The notes under the pieces were generated by a model. It searched no databases and had not been told where the DNA came from. It saw nothing but the letters and a program-made list of their open reading frames with translations. A DNA stretch of 52,934 nucleotides. Origin: Candidatus Pacearchaeota archaeon (GTDB lineage: Archaea; Nanobdellota; Nanobdellia; Pacearchaeales; GW2011-AR1). The DNA is taken from the NCBI GenBank assembly GCA_017609795.1, contig JAFCDH010000001.1:1-52934 (forward strand), written 5' to 3'. This document shows, piece by piece, positions 30,441 through 38,977 of this stretch (position 1 is the stretch's first letter; each line of letters begins with the position of its first letter). The position numbers and the translations under genes are program-made.

Positions 30441-32227
30441 CTTTTTAATACCAATATTAATAATAATGCTCCTCCAATTATAACAATAATTAAACCATCA
30501 GTTCCATCTTTAATTCCATCACCTGTAACATCAAAAAATGCTGCCCATTCAAAGATTTCTAAACCTACTCCTTCTTTAATACAATATCCTGCTTTTGATA
30601 AATCTTTATCTCCAAAACTTTCAAAAATATCATTGATTCCTAATCCAAGAGCCCCTCCTGCTAAAGCACATAAAGGAAATAATATTGGTGCAGCAGGTAG
30701 TAAAACAAGTGATGCTGCTCCACAAGCAGCAATCCCTCCTATTGCTCCAGCAGATGTAAAAAAGATAGCAGACCTATCTATTATACTTTCTGCTTCCTCA
30801 TCAGTCAAAGAACCACTATCCACTAAAAATTGTAAAGATTGACATTCACTTTCTTCTTCACATTGAATTGTTTTTGTACAAGCAGAAGCTGCCAAATCTT
30901 CAGCAGTCATTTTTTTAATTTTTGAAGCAGAAATTCCTTTTTGATTTCCTCTTGAAGTATCGCTTGGTGAACAATATCCTTCCAAACACTGAAGTCCAGA
31001 TTGGCAATCAGTAGTTCTTTCACATGTCCATCCATTTCTACATTTATCACATTCAGAACCACCACAATCAGTATCAGTTTCTTCTCCATCCCTAATTCCA
31101 TTAGTACAACTTCCTACACAATCTATCCTAGGGGTAAAAGCAACATTAAATCTGTCTGAAGAGGTTACTCCAGTAGCTAATCCTGTATTAAAACAATTAA
31201 CAAAAGCAACTACTAATAAATCAAAAGTTCCTATTGGTTCTATTCCTTTTCTACAAACTTTTGGAGTAATTATTGTAAATGTTTCAGTTATTTCTTCCCC
31301 TGCATTTAATTCTATTAATTTAGTATCAACATTTTTTTCATTTGGTTCACAATTTATAGCATCTTGAATAACTACAAAACCCCAACTAGTAATATCTTCA
31401 TCTTTATATAATCCAACTTCAACTTTCATTGAACCTTTCTCACCATTATTTTTTATCTTTACATTTATATTTACATTTTGTTCAGAACTAAAAACAATAG
31501 GAGTTGCAGAAATTATATCTACTTGAAAATCAGCATCTCCAGTAACACCATCCCCATTTCCATCATCATCATCTAAGACACACTCAACTGCATCATCTTC
31601 ATCCTCATAACATTGTCTTGAATCATGACCTGGATGATACCACATTTTTCTGTCAGGGTCATTACACCAATAATTACTTCCATAATCTACATCTTGCCAA
31701 AATTCCCATCCAGTTTCTTCACACCTATAAACATCTGTTTCCCAATCTGGCTCTTCATAATAACAAGAACCATAAGCAATATTACAAATATCTCCGTATG
31801 GGTCATCACAATCAGAATTAGAATCACAAGAAGGATAAGGGCAACAATAAAATTCTATCCAAGTATTTTCATCAAATTTTAATCCATCCCATTCTGTAAA
31901 ATCATCTTCATATTCTCTATAAAAAAAATCATCATAATAAGTATTAATCAAGGCAGAATCTGAACACCCCCCATCACGATAATCATAACTATCCCATTGT
32001 TCTCCAATAGAGTGAGATATTATCTTATTAGGATAAACAGAACAATCTCTTGCTTGCCCTACTGAGGTAAATAATAAATTACTAATTTTATATTTTAAAT
32101 TACTTAAAAATAAATCAAAAGCACTTATTTTTGTTTCTTTTTCAGTTTGAGCATTTACAAATACTAACATAAGCATAACTAAGATTATTCCTACGCTTAT
32201 TAAGCATATCTGTTTTTTATATTTCAT
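30437..32227 (-). CDS. Large Cys-rich surface protein with EF-hand-like loop
   Basis: 596 residues from ATG 32227; an in-frame TTG at 32278 is rejected because that stretch is a repeat array. Signal peptide or anchor, a Cys/acid-rich domain with about 16 Cys, a CARDB-like beta domain (about 240-340) and a CTNGIRDGEETDTDCGGSEC Cys module. Hydrophobic helices follow, then DVTGDGIKDGTDG (calcium-loop type) and a C-terminal membrane segment. The Cys module recalls DPANN secreted proteins. Confidence 0.6.
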   Translation of the reverse strand: MKYKKQICLISVGIILVMLMLVFVNAQTEKETKISAFDLFLSNLKYKISNLLFTSVGQARDCSVYPNKIISHSIGEQWDSYDYRDGGCSDSALINTYYDDFFYREYEDDFTEWDGLKFDENTWIEFYCCPYPSCDSNSDCDDPYGDICNIAYGSCYYEEPDWETDVYRCEETGWEFWQDVDYGSNYWCNDPDRKMWYHPGHDSRQCYEDEDDAVECVLDDDDGNGDGVTGDADFQVDIISATPIVFSSEQNVNINVKIKNNGEKGSMKVEVGLYKDEDITSWGFVVIQDAINCEPNEKNVDTKLIELNAGEEITETFTIITPKVCRKGIEPIGTFDLLVVAFVNCFNTGLATGVTSSDRFNVAFTPRIDCVGSCTNGIRDGEETDTDCGGSECDKCRNGWTCERTTDCQSGLQCLEGYCSPSDTSRGNQKGISASKIKKMTAEDLAASACTKTIQCEEESECQSLQFLVDSGSLTDEEAESIIDRSAIFFTSAGAIGGIAACGAASLVLLPAAPILFPLCALAGGALGLGINDIFESFGDKDLSKAGYCIKEGVGLEIFEWAAFFDVTGDGIKDGTDGLIIVIIGGALLLILVLKR

Positions 32228-32336
32228 TCTAACCTTCAAAAGACAAGCTAACATTAAAGGCAAGCCTAAATAAGGCAAGCTATCTAAAAGACAAGCTAAA
32301 CCTAAAAGGCAAAGCTACCTAAAAAGATTGGCTCGC
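32228..32336. repeat. Array of short degenerate direct repeats
   Basis: Five copies of AGRCAAGC(T/C)(A/T) at 32241, 32258, 32273, 32289 and 32307, spaced 15-18 bp, each followed by an A/C-rich spacer (CTAAAA type). Located just upstream of the start of the Cys-rich surface protein and downstream of the gene ending at 32338. Could be a protein-binding array, an mRNA leader element or recombination hot spot. Confidence 0.65.
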
Positions 32337-32337
32337 C

Positions 32338-32793
32338 TTATATTAACTTAATTTTAAGTTGTTTTACTAAGCCGAAACTAAGAGCAACTGCTGCATAATA
32401 AACTGCTAATCCTACTAAAGTTCCCATACCTGGAAGCTTAAATCCTACTAATAATAAGTAGAAGGGTACAGTTCCATATAACAATGTTAATGCTAATCTA
32501 GACCACTCTGTTTTTCCACTAGGAAGCATTTTTACTTTATCTTTTATAAATGCTCCAACATAAATTATTAATGTTGCACTAATAAACAAGTAAACTATAG
32601 ATTCAAAAGTTACTAAATTCTGTAAAATACTAACAACCTTGTTTCCAATAGTTGTTGTTATACCTGTTGTTGCTGTAATTCCAAATATCTGCTTTACTGA
32701 TACATTAGCAAGGCTAAGTATCCAATTCAAGATTAACACAGTTAAGGTTATCCATGCTCCAGTTTTTACGGCTTTCATTATATCGCCTTTCAT
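32338..32793 (-). CDS. Four-pass membrane protein
   Basis: 151 residues; hydrophobic segments near 15-32, 60-80, 98-113 and 121-140. Ala/Thr/Val-rich, higher GC than most genes, so possibly highly expressed. Layout recalls the four-helix membrane proteins of pleomorphic archaeal viruses, without sequence evidence. Upstream leader TTAATTAAATAAATAAAA at 32802-32820. Confidence 0.55.
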   Translation of the reverse strand: MKGDIMKAVKTGAWITLTVLILNWILSLANVSVKQIFGITATTGITTTIGNKVVSILQNLVTFESIVYLFISATLIIYVGAFIKDKVKMLPSGKTEWSRLALTLLYGTVPFYLLLVGFKLPGMGTLVGLAVYYAAVALSFGLVKQLKIKLI

Positions 32794-32840
32794 CTTAAAG
32801 ATTTTATTTATTTAATTAATATGAATTTAATTAAGATTAA

Positions 32841-32873
32841 GGAAGACTTCTTAAAAAATAAATTTAGTCTCCC
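32841..32873 (-). terminator. Hairpin after the 272-residue gene
   Basis: Stem of 8 bp (one G-U) between GGGAGACT and AGTCTTCC on the minus strand, starting at the stop codon of the gene at 32873, with a 17-nt A/T loop. Likely an attenuator or mRNA stabiliser inside the operon. Confidence 0.4.
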
Positions 32874-33691
32874 TATTTCTTAAATCCTGATAAGATATTT
32901 TCAATTGCCCTTCCAATCCCTGAAAAGATATTTTTGATTATATCAAAAATTTCTCCGATAAATGGAATCTTTGTTACTGCTTTCTCTTCATATTTCACTA
33001 AAGGTCCTGAAGTTTTAACATCAAAAGTCACTGATGTTGAATTTCCATTCACTGCAGTTCTATCTGCTGCCGAACAACTTAAAGTATATGTTCCAGTAAT
33101 TGCTGTCTCATCAAAAAAGGCGTCATCTGCTGATGTACTAACACTATACACAGTTCCTCGTGGGTCTGTAATATTACAAACCTCAGTTCCATCTAAACCA
33201 GAGGTTGCATCACTCATAGCTGTTGAATACTTTAAGATTCTATGTAAGGTAATTTCACTATAGTCTACAGAGATATCTATTGTTGGCGCACGGTTATCAA
33301 TCCCAACTTTTGTAACAGTAAATGTTTTATTGTAAGTAGAACCATCTTCTCCAATTGACGCATTTCGCATATAACAAGTTATATTATAAAGCAATCCATC
33401 TGCAATAGCACTTATAGTAGCTGAACCAGTGAAAAGTCTTTGATAAGCAGTAGTATTTTCTATCTCTAAAAGCCATGTAGTAGCAGATGTAATACCATAA
33501 TAACAAGTAACATTTGACATATTATGAGAATTATGTCCATCATAATTAACAGTCACTGTAATTGTTGAAGTATAATTTACACCATCTATTGGAGATGACA
33601 TATTATTTTCTGCCGCAGCTGCACTAACTAAAACCAAAGTCATTACTGTAAACAATATCGCAATAGGCAATATCAATTTTTGTTTTTTCAT
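32873..33691 (-). CDS. Secreted Ig-like protein with amphipathic C-terminus
   Basis: 272 residues. Signal peptide (1-25), two Ig-like beta domains (repeating Y-x-I-T-C-Y and Y-T-L-S-C-S-A patterns with paired Cys), then an amphipathic C-terminal helix (IPFIGEIFDIIKNIFSGIGR) that could lie on or cross a membrane. Upstream leader of the shared AT-rich type, no Shine-Dalgarno. Probable abundant surface protein. Confidence 0.6.
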   Translation of the reverse strand: MKKQKLILPIAILFTVMTLVLVSAAAAENNMSSPIDGVNYTSTITVTVNYDGHNSHNMSNVTCYYGITSATTWLLEIENTTAYQRLFTGSATISAIADGLLYNITCYMRNASIGEDGSTYNKTFTVTKVGIDNRAPTIDISVDYSEITLHRILKYSTAMSDATSGLDGTEVCNITDPRGTVYSVSTSADDAFFDETAITGTYTLSCSAADRTAVNGNSTSVTFDVKTSGPLVKYEEKAVTKIPFIGEIFDIIKNIFSGIGRAIENILSGFKK

Positions 33692-33721
33692 TTTTTATTT
33701 CATTTATTTAATTAATATAAT

Positions 33722-33910
33722 TTATAATTGACGACCTGAAATTACATCAAAGTAAGCTATAATAAGCAAAATTATTCCAAAAGGGAGTGGATATTTAGAT
33801 ATTATGTCAGTTATAGCATCAATTCCAATAACCAATCCTAATCCAGCTATTCCTATTATTACTCCTAAAACTTTTTTCAAGGTTCGTGCAGTTCCTTTTT
33901 TTGGTAACAT
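33722..33910 (-). CDS. Small two-pass membrane protein
   Basis: 62 residues: basic N-terminus (KKGTARTLKK), helices at about 13-34 and 42-57. Starts after the basic 56-residue gene. Candidate structural subunit like 30222. Confidence 0.5.
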   Translation of the reverse strand: MLPKKGTARTLKKVLGVIIGIAGLGLVIGIDAITDIISKYPLPFGIILLIIAYFDVISGRQL

Positions 33911-33911
33911 T

Positions 33912-34082
33912 TTATTTTTTTGGCTTCTTCCTATTATATTTTTCTACCCATTTATGATTTTTTTTCCTATATCCTGTTACTTCCACAACCTTATTATTAA
34001 CAAAGGCTAGTCTCTGTCTTTTTCCTGGGGATATTTTTTTATATCTATATCTTATTTTTTTCCTTGGATATGGAAGAGGCAT
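33912..34082 (-). CDS. Small basic protein, possible DNA-binding
   Basis: 56 residues, about 40 percent Lys/Arg, with a beta-like centre (RLAFVNNKVVEVTGYRKKNHKW). The reading frame is open and overlaps no other candidate. Could be a genome-condensing protein; inference from charge. Confidence 0.5.
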   Translation of the reverse strand: MPLPYPRKKIRYRYKKISPGKRQRLAFVNNKVVEVTGYRKKNHKWVEKYNRKKPKK

Positions 34083-34086
34083 TTTA

Positions 34087-34137
34087 CTACTTTTTCTTTT
34101 TTTTCTTTTTTCCTTTTCTTTTTTCTAGTCTTATCAT
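34087..34137 (-). CDS. 16-residue poly-Lys ORF
   Basis: MIRLEKRKGKKKKKKK between two clear genes. Either a real basic micropeptide or a chance frame in an A-rich spacer. Confidence 0.2.
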   Translation of the reverse strand: MIRLEKRKGKKKKKKK

Positions 34138-34138
34138 T

Positions 34139-34921
34139 CTAAATTCTTTGTTTATTTAATTGAATATTTAATCTTGGAATTATCAAAATAGCAAGGGGGA
34201 TAATTATTAATGGGGCAACCATTAATGATACAATTCCAGTTAATGCCCCGAATAATCCAATTCCTGCGGCATTAGCAATTATATGAAAGAAAACTACTTG
34301 TTTTGCCTCACCAAACCACATTGCAAATCCTAAAGTAAAAACCATCATAAGGAATACAACTAATAATGCAATATTATTTGTAATACCTTTAGCAGTAACA
34401 TGATACATTAAAAATCCAAAAGCTAAAGGAAGGATTAAAACAAACCATGTTTTAACACTTTTTAATCCTGATTTTGAAATATTAATATTAAATGCAGAAG
34501 CTAAAAAATCCATTGAAATAATAAAAAACATAGTCTCAGCAAAAGGAACAAATAAAACAAAAGTAAGAGTATTTAAAATCACAGACTCTGCCAATGCAGG
34601 AGTTGTGGTTCCTATTAATTGAATCAACTGTCCAATATCAATTTTAGCAAAAAGAGGTGCTAAAACAGAAGCAAAAACAACAAAAACAACATAAATTAGA
34701 ATTCCCTTAACAAAACCAATCCCCCATTTTCCATCTTTACTTAATGGAATTGTTTTAACTTTATCCCAACCATAAATAATCATACTAACAATAGAAAAAA
34801 CTGCTAAGTAAATTACTCCAAGAATTGTATTTACATTAACTGCAATAAACCCAAACCAGAGGGCTACAAACCAAAACATTGTTAATATGAATGGTATTTT
34901 TTCTTTTTCTAATCTTGCCAT
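34139..34921 (-). CDS. CPBP-type intramembrane protease-like protein
   Basis: 260 residues with about seven membrane segments. Motif 2 FxxxH (Phe170...His174, FLMYH) and motif 3 HxxxN (His213...Asn217, HIIAN) are present. Motif 1 is reduced: only Glu129 (AETMFF) instead of EExxxR. The CPBP/Rce1 family cleaves membrane or prenylated substrates, or acts in peptide maturation. Being among exported-protein genes suggests processing of surface proteins; a non-catalytic member is possible. Confidence 0.6.
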   Translation of the reverse strand: MARLEKEKIPFILTMFWFVALWFGFIAVNVNTILGVIYLAVFSIVSMIIYGWDKVKTIPLSKDGKWGIGFVKGILIYVVFVVFASVLAPLFAKIDIGQLIQLIGTTTPALAESVILNTLTFVLFVPFAETMFFIISMDFLASAFNINISKSGLKSVKTWFVLILPLAFGFLMYHVTAKGITNNIALLVVFLMMVFTLGFAMWFGEAKQVVFFHIIANAAGIGLFGALTGIVSLMVAPLIIIPLAILIIPRLNIQLNKQRI

Positions 34922-34949
34922 TATTTTTTGTTATCATTTTATAAAAATC

Positions 34950-35009
34950 GGGGAAAAGAGAAAAAATAATTATTCCCCCTCCTCGCTACTGATTTAAAGA
35001 GTGAGCGAG
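34950..35009 (-). terminator. Double hairpin downstream of the 315-residue gene
   Basis: Two stems in the spacer: CTCGCT/AGCGAG (34982-34987 and 35004-35009) extended by ACT/AGT with a bulge, and GGGGAA/TTCCCC (34950-34955 and 34973-34978). On the minus strand they are followed by T-rich sequence. Probably a terminator or attenuator separating an abundant transcript from the protease gene. Confidence 0.5.
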
Positions 35010-35034
35010 TCTAACTCCATATATTTAGCAAATC

Positions 35035-35982
35035 TTAATCGCTGAAGTGAGTTTTACTTGTTTTTTGCTGAGATAGGTCAGTATCTGCGCCACCAAGCAA
35101 GTTTTCTTGTTCGTCTTCTGCTCCAAACTTAATTCCGTCTATAGTAGAATAACCTGGTTCAAGATATAATGCAGTGTCTATAAGTTGTCCCTGTATCCAA
35201 GATAAATCTCCTGGTGCTGTACTTCCAATTTTAACAACTGCATAAGTAATAATTGTACCATCTGTTGCGTAAGCATCACTGTCTCTTTGAAAACAATATA
35301 GTGTATGTTCTACTAAACTTGGGTCTTTTCTTCCTGGACAAGGTATTTCTGTATATTTTCCACCTGCACTGTCTGCTTTAGTGATTGTTATATCTTCTAT
35401 AACAGTCCTAGTCCCATTAGTTTCATAAACAATTATTGGTTTTCTTACTCCACTGTTACTAACATTAACTTTCCACTTTGCTCTAAATTCTTCTGTTGCT
35501 CCTGCTGTACCTGAAATGTTTTGATTAAGGTCAACTGGGTCATCCATTGCAGATAAAGTTAATCCTCCTCTCAAAACTAATTTTGTTGTTACTGTATGTT
35601 TTGGTTTGTTTCCACAATTAGCTGAAAACTTCTTAGCCAAATATCCTGAACTTTCTCCTAACTTATTATAAGCCCAAATATCATAATCTGTATTTACTCT
35701 TGCTGTTACTGTATCTTTTCCATCATCTCCTGCTTCACCTGAATCGAAAAATGTCCCATCTCCATTGAACATAATATAAGAAGCATTAACATTAGTATCT
35801 GTTGTTGATAATTCATCTTTGAATTTCAATATCAAATCACATTGTAAATCACTTGGAACAAGTTCATCATCAACACCATCATCAGCTGGTCCACCAATAT
35901 AGCCTGCACTGTAAGCGAAATAAATAGCAATAAGAACTACTGCAATCCATATAACCGGATTTGCTTTTCCTAATTTATTCAT
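35035..35982 (-). CDS. Anchored beta-rich surface protein, first gene of the block
   Basis: 315 residues: N-terminal anchor (about 9-28) followed by a beta-sandwich-like ectodomain with four Cys, acidic N-terminal section and no C-terminal anchor. Higher-GC codon choice than its surroundings, its own leader and a hairpin downstream point to strong expression. Promoter-proximal gene of the minus-strand operon; candidate major surface or virion protein. Confidence 0.6.
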   Translation of the reverse strand: MNKLGKANPVIWIAVVLIAIYFAYSAGYIGGPADDGVDDELVPSDLQCDLILKFKDELSTTDTNVNASYIMFNGDGTFFDSGEAGDDGKDTVTARVNTDYDIWAYNKLGESSGYLAKKFSANCGNKPKHTVTTKLVLRGGLTLSAMDDPVDLNQNISGTAGATEEFRAKWKVNVSNSGVRKPIIVYETNGTRTVIEDITITKADSAGGKYTEIPCPGRKDPSLVEHTLYCFQRDSDAYATDGTIITYAVVKIGSTAPGDLSWIQGQLIDTALYLEPGYSTIDGIKFGAEDEQENLLGGADTDLSQQKTSKTHFSD

Positions 35983-35997
35983 TTTTATTTATTTTTT

Positions 35998-36030
35998 TGT
36001 CTAACTAAAAATCACCAAAACTTTTAGACA
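35998..36030. promoter_or_regulatory. Inverted repeat in the leader of the surface-protein operon
   Basis: TGTCTAA...TTAGACA, 7-bp exact arms separated by 19 nt, about 16 nt upstream of the start at 35982. Could be an operator or an mRNA hairpin. The wider spacer to 36248 is AT-rich, contains GAATGTTA twice (36073, 36093) and no other gene that I can see. Confidence 0.35.
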
Positions 36031-36216
36031 ATTTAATACCAAAAAACCCTTTCTGGTAAGTATCACAAATAATGAATGTTAGGCAAATATTGAATGTTAA
36101 ATCAACCACCTATAAGGTTTTAGAGGTTGGTAATTTTCAATATTTTAAATAAGTTAATGTTTATAAATATATTCAAACTATGTATTACAAATACATCATT
36201 GTGAGTAACAGAAAGT

Positions 36217-36224
36217 TTTATAAA
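36217..36224 (+). promoter_or_regulatory. TATA box of the RHH gene
   Basis: TTTATAAA centred about 28 nt before ATG 36249, fitting a leaderless archaeal message. Confidence 0.45.
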
Positions 36225-36248
36225 GTATGTTTGTGTGTATAATTGTGT

Positions 36249-36410
36249 ATGGAGAACACAAAGACTTACAGATTAGAAGTTAGTGAAGATGTTTGGAATA
36301 AATTTAGGGCATATTTAAGAAAAGTTTATTGGGAAGAAGATGTGACGGTTAATGAGGGGGTTGTAAGATTAATAAAAAAATTTATTGAAGAAAATGAAAA
36401 TGGAAAATGA
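36249..36410 (+). CDS. Ribbon-helix-helix regulator
   Basis: 53 residues. A beta strand (TYRLEVS), helix A (EDVWNKFRAYLRKV) and helix B (TVNEGVVRLIKKFIEE) give the Arc/CopG fold, which binds DNA as a dimer. It lies between the divergent surface-protein and ATPase operons and is placed to control both. Possible targets are the inverted repeat at 35998 or the GAATGTTA pair. Confidence 0.65.
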   Translation: MENTKTYRLEVSEDVWNKFRAYLRKVYWEEDVTVNEGVVRLIKKFIEENENGK

Positions 36411-36415
36411 ATAAA

Positions 36416-36423
36416 TTTAAATA
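36416..36423 (+). promoter_or_regulatory. TATA-box candidate for the ATPase operon
   Basis: TTTAAATA about 95 nt before ATG 36516; a second candidate TTAAATAA lies at 36434. Either would give a message with a 50-70 nt leader. Confidence 0.3.
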
Positions 36424-36515
36424 CCTTAATATCTTAAATAAATTGTCTCCAAGGGGTTTTTTAACTCTTTTTGACAATCAACAACCAACATTTGGACAAC
36501 ATTCAAAATTCAAAA

Positions 36516-38261
36516 ATGGAGCAAAATTTTACTAGCCAGTATCTCAACTTTTTAAAAAAAGAAGGATTGATAGATGAAATAATAAGTGGGGCAACAAACA
36601 ACCCAGTAGATACAATTACCTTTTCTAAAACTCAAGATTCTTTTTCTTTTCCACAACCAAATTTAATTTATAGTAAAAATAATAGAGAAGAAATTGAACC
36701 TTATATTATAGAGTTAGATTACCAAGCCAAAAAATTAAAAGAATTAGGATTAGAAATCATTTCAAGAAGAATAAAAAAGAAATGGAAAAAGGGGCAGACT
36801 GTTGAATATAAATTAAGAAAAAAATCTTTTTTTGATGATGAATACATAGAAATCTTAAAAGGGATTCCTGCTAATCACAAGGTAAGAATTGACAAAGCAA
36901 ATGGAAAAGCTAAATTAGTTGGTCCTAATTGCAGAAACAAACTAAACATAAAAGGAGAAACAGATTGGATTTATTTTCAAGGACAAAAAAGAGAATATAA
37001 AAAAAATATAGAAGATGATTTTTCTCTGCCAGACATTTCTTTAACTAAACCAAAACCATTAAAGATGGCAATAAAAGATATTCCTATTATGGTTGGATTG
37101 GATGGAAGCATAGTCTGTATCCCCCACAGACACGAGCCAAATAATATTGCTGTTGTTGGAAGCAAGGGGACAGGAAAAACCCTAATACTTAATAGGCTTG
37201 CTTCAGAAATTCTTTGGAATTGGAAAGAAGCTCCCATAATTATAAATGACATCCAGCAAGAATGTGAGGTTTGGAGTGAGCCTTTAGAAAATATAGAATG
37301 GGCTAATCACTTAAAACTTATAGATGAAAAACCTTTTGCTTCTCCAATTATTTATATTTATCCTCACACTTCAGATTTAAAATTAGATTATAATGAATTA
37401 AAAAGCCAGATAAATTTTGTTGAAACAACACTTCCTTTTTCAGAAGTAATCAATAAAGCGGAAATTTATTTGAAATTAGAAAAAGACAAGGGAACAATAA
37501 GATATATTTGGGGGATGAAAGAAGAGCTATTGGGATGTGAAACCCCGGGGGAAGTTACTAGTTTAATCGAAGAGAAATATGACCAAAGGAAATATGAGAC
37601 TATGAAAAACAAAATGGTTGTTAGTTTTGAGAATGTCTTTAATGATGAAATCCTTAATATAACTAATAAAGAATATCCTTGTTTTTTAGAAAGTGGTGAC
37701 TTTAAAGGAAATCCTTTTGTTGTCTTAGCTAAGATTGGATTGATTCCTTGTTTTGAAACTTATGATTTAAACAACAAAAGATATATGCCAGAAGTGATAA
37801 GCTATCATTTAGAAAGTATTTTTGAAAGTAAATTTAGAGGAAAAATTTTAGAAGGGAAAACTGTCTATATAATATTTGATGAATTAACTCACATTTGTTC
37901 TGATGATAATAAAAATTCTGCTTATGATTCTGTCTGTAAATTATATACAAGGGGAAGAAAATTAGGAATTGGAAATGTTTGTGCAACACAAAACTATTCT
38001 AAGATTCCAAGAAAGGTCAAAAATAATATTGACTTTGTTTTTGCTTTTAAACATTCAAGTGAAGAAGAAGTAACCTTAATTAAAAAAGATTATGATTTAA
38101 AAGATATAGATAAAGATGAGATATTTAATTTAGAAAGTTTTGAGGTTTTAGGAATTACCAACGAATATTTTAATTGTTATAAAAATGGGGAAATAAATAA
38201 AAAAAAAGTTGTTCAGGGAAAAATAATTTTTCCAATGAGCAACCACATGGCGCCGTTATAA
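36516..38261 (+). CDS. HerA/FtsK/VirB4-type P-loop ATPase
   Basis: 581 residues from ATG 36516 (an upstream in-frame TTG is less likely). N-terminal 190 residues are charged and unrecognised. Walker A GSKGTGKT at 215-222, Walker B VYIIFDE near 450-456, and a conserved CATQ near 490 give the HerA/FtsK/VirD4 superfamily order. These hexameric motors move DNA or proteins through membranes, as in conjugation or virion packaging. No membrane segment in this copy. Followed by membrane-protein genes on the same strand. Confidence 0.75.
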   Translation: MEQNFTSQYLNFLKKEGLIDEIISGATNNPVDTITFSKTQDSFSFPQPNLIYSKNNREEIEPYIIELDYQAKKLKELGLEIISRRIKKKWKKGQTVEYKLRKKSFFDDEYIEILKGIPANHKVRIDKANGKAKLVGPNCRNKLNIKGETDWIYFQGQKREYKKNIEDDFSLPDISLTKPKPLKMAIKDIPIMVGLDGSIVCIPHRHEPNNIAVVGSKGTGKTLILNRLASEILWNWKEAPIIINDIQQECEVWSEPLENIEWANHLKLIDEKPFASPIIYIYPHTSDLKLDYNELKSQINFVETTLPFSEVINKAEIYLKLEKDKGTIRYIWGMKEELLGCETPGEVTSLIEEKYDQRKYETMKNKMVVSFENVFNDEILNITNKEYPCFLESGDFKGNPFVVLAKIGLIPCFETYDLNNKRYMPEVISYHLESIFESKFRGKILEGKTVYIIFDELTHICSDDNKNSAYDSVCKLYTRGRKLGIGNVCATQNYSKIPRKVKNNIDFVFAFKHSSEEEVTLIKKDYDLKDIDKDEIFNLESFEVLGITNEYFNCYKNGEINKKKVVQGKIIFPMSNHMAPL

Positions 38262-38290
38262 AATGATGAAATTAAATTTAAGGAGAAACA

Positions 38291-38962
38291 ATGAAAAAAT
38301 TGATTTTATTTAGTTTAATCTTTTTGTTTACACTAACAACAATAACAACAGTTTTAGCTTGGGAAGAAAGTTTAATCAAAGTTCCAATAAGAATCAAGTG
38401 GGATGTTGATGACAAAAATACAGCAAGAATAGTTATTGAAGGAGAAAATTTACAATGGTCTAAAACAATTCATTATGACACAACCATTAATAATGATACA
38501 AACCAAACCATCGGACTTCCTTCAGCCTGGATTGAAGATTTAGAGATAATCTTAATCAGAAAGTTTGGAAACTATACTGATGTTCAATATGCAATTATGG
38601 AATGTAATAAGATGGCCAATTTTTCAGATAAGTGGGAAATGTGTTTAGAACAGAGAACATATTTTGAATTACAGATTTTAAATGAGATGGTGAATAAAAG
38701 TGATTACGAAAATTTAGAAAACAATTTAAGTATAAAAATTGATGAATGGAAAACCAAATATAGTTCAGATACAAGTAGCAAGGATACAGAAATAACTGTT
38801 TTAACAGAAGAGAGAGATAGATTAACTTCTCAAAAAACAAGATGGCAATGGATTGGAATAATTGGAGTTTGTGTTGCAGCATACTTAGGACATAAATATA
38901 AGGGTTGGGGAAAAAGAAAACAAGAAGAAGAAACTGAATTACCTAAAGACACAAGCGTTTAA
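38291..38962 (+). CDS. Type I membrane protein with coiled coil
   Basis: 223 residues with ribosome site AAGGAG. Signal peptide (1-23), beta-rich ectodomain with N-glycosylation sequons and two or three Cys, coiled coil (about 135-180), membrane segment (about 186-202) and basic/acidic inside tail. Could be the ATPase's membrane partner. Confidence 0.6.
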   Translation: MKKLILFSLIFLFTLTTITTVLAWEESLIKVPIRIKWDVDDKNTARIVIEGENLQWSKTIHYDTTINNDTNQTIGLPSAWIEDLEIILIRKFGNYTDVQYAIMECNKMANFSDKWEMCLEQRTYFELQILNEMVNKSDYENLENNLSIKIDEWKTKYSSDTSSKDTEITVLTEERDRLTSQKTRWQWIGIIGVCVAAYLGHKYKGWGKRKQEEETELPKDTSV

Positions 38963-38977
38963 ATTAAAAAGTTTAAA

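Noticed and set aside
30414..30842. Open plus-strand frame of 142 codons opposite the surface-protein block
   Set aside because: Lies antisense to well-supported genes, low-complexity Pro/Ile/Ser product, no ribosome site. The same applies to frames at 32934-33263 and, on the minus strand, 39386-39805.
32228..32278. TTG start for the 613-residue version of the surface protein
   Set aside because: The extra residues are a translation of the short repeat array and precede a clear signal-peptide start at 32227.
36105..36135. CCACCT...AGGTTGG imperfect inverted repeat as an operator
   Set aside because: Arms match only with a gap, and no second copy exists; kept out of the feature list.
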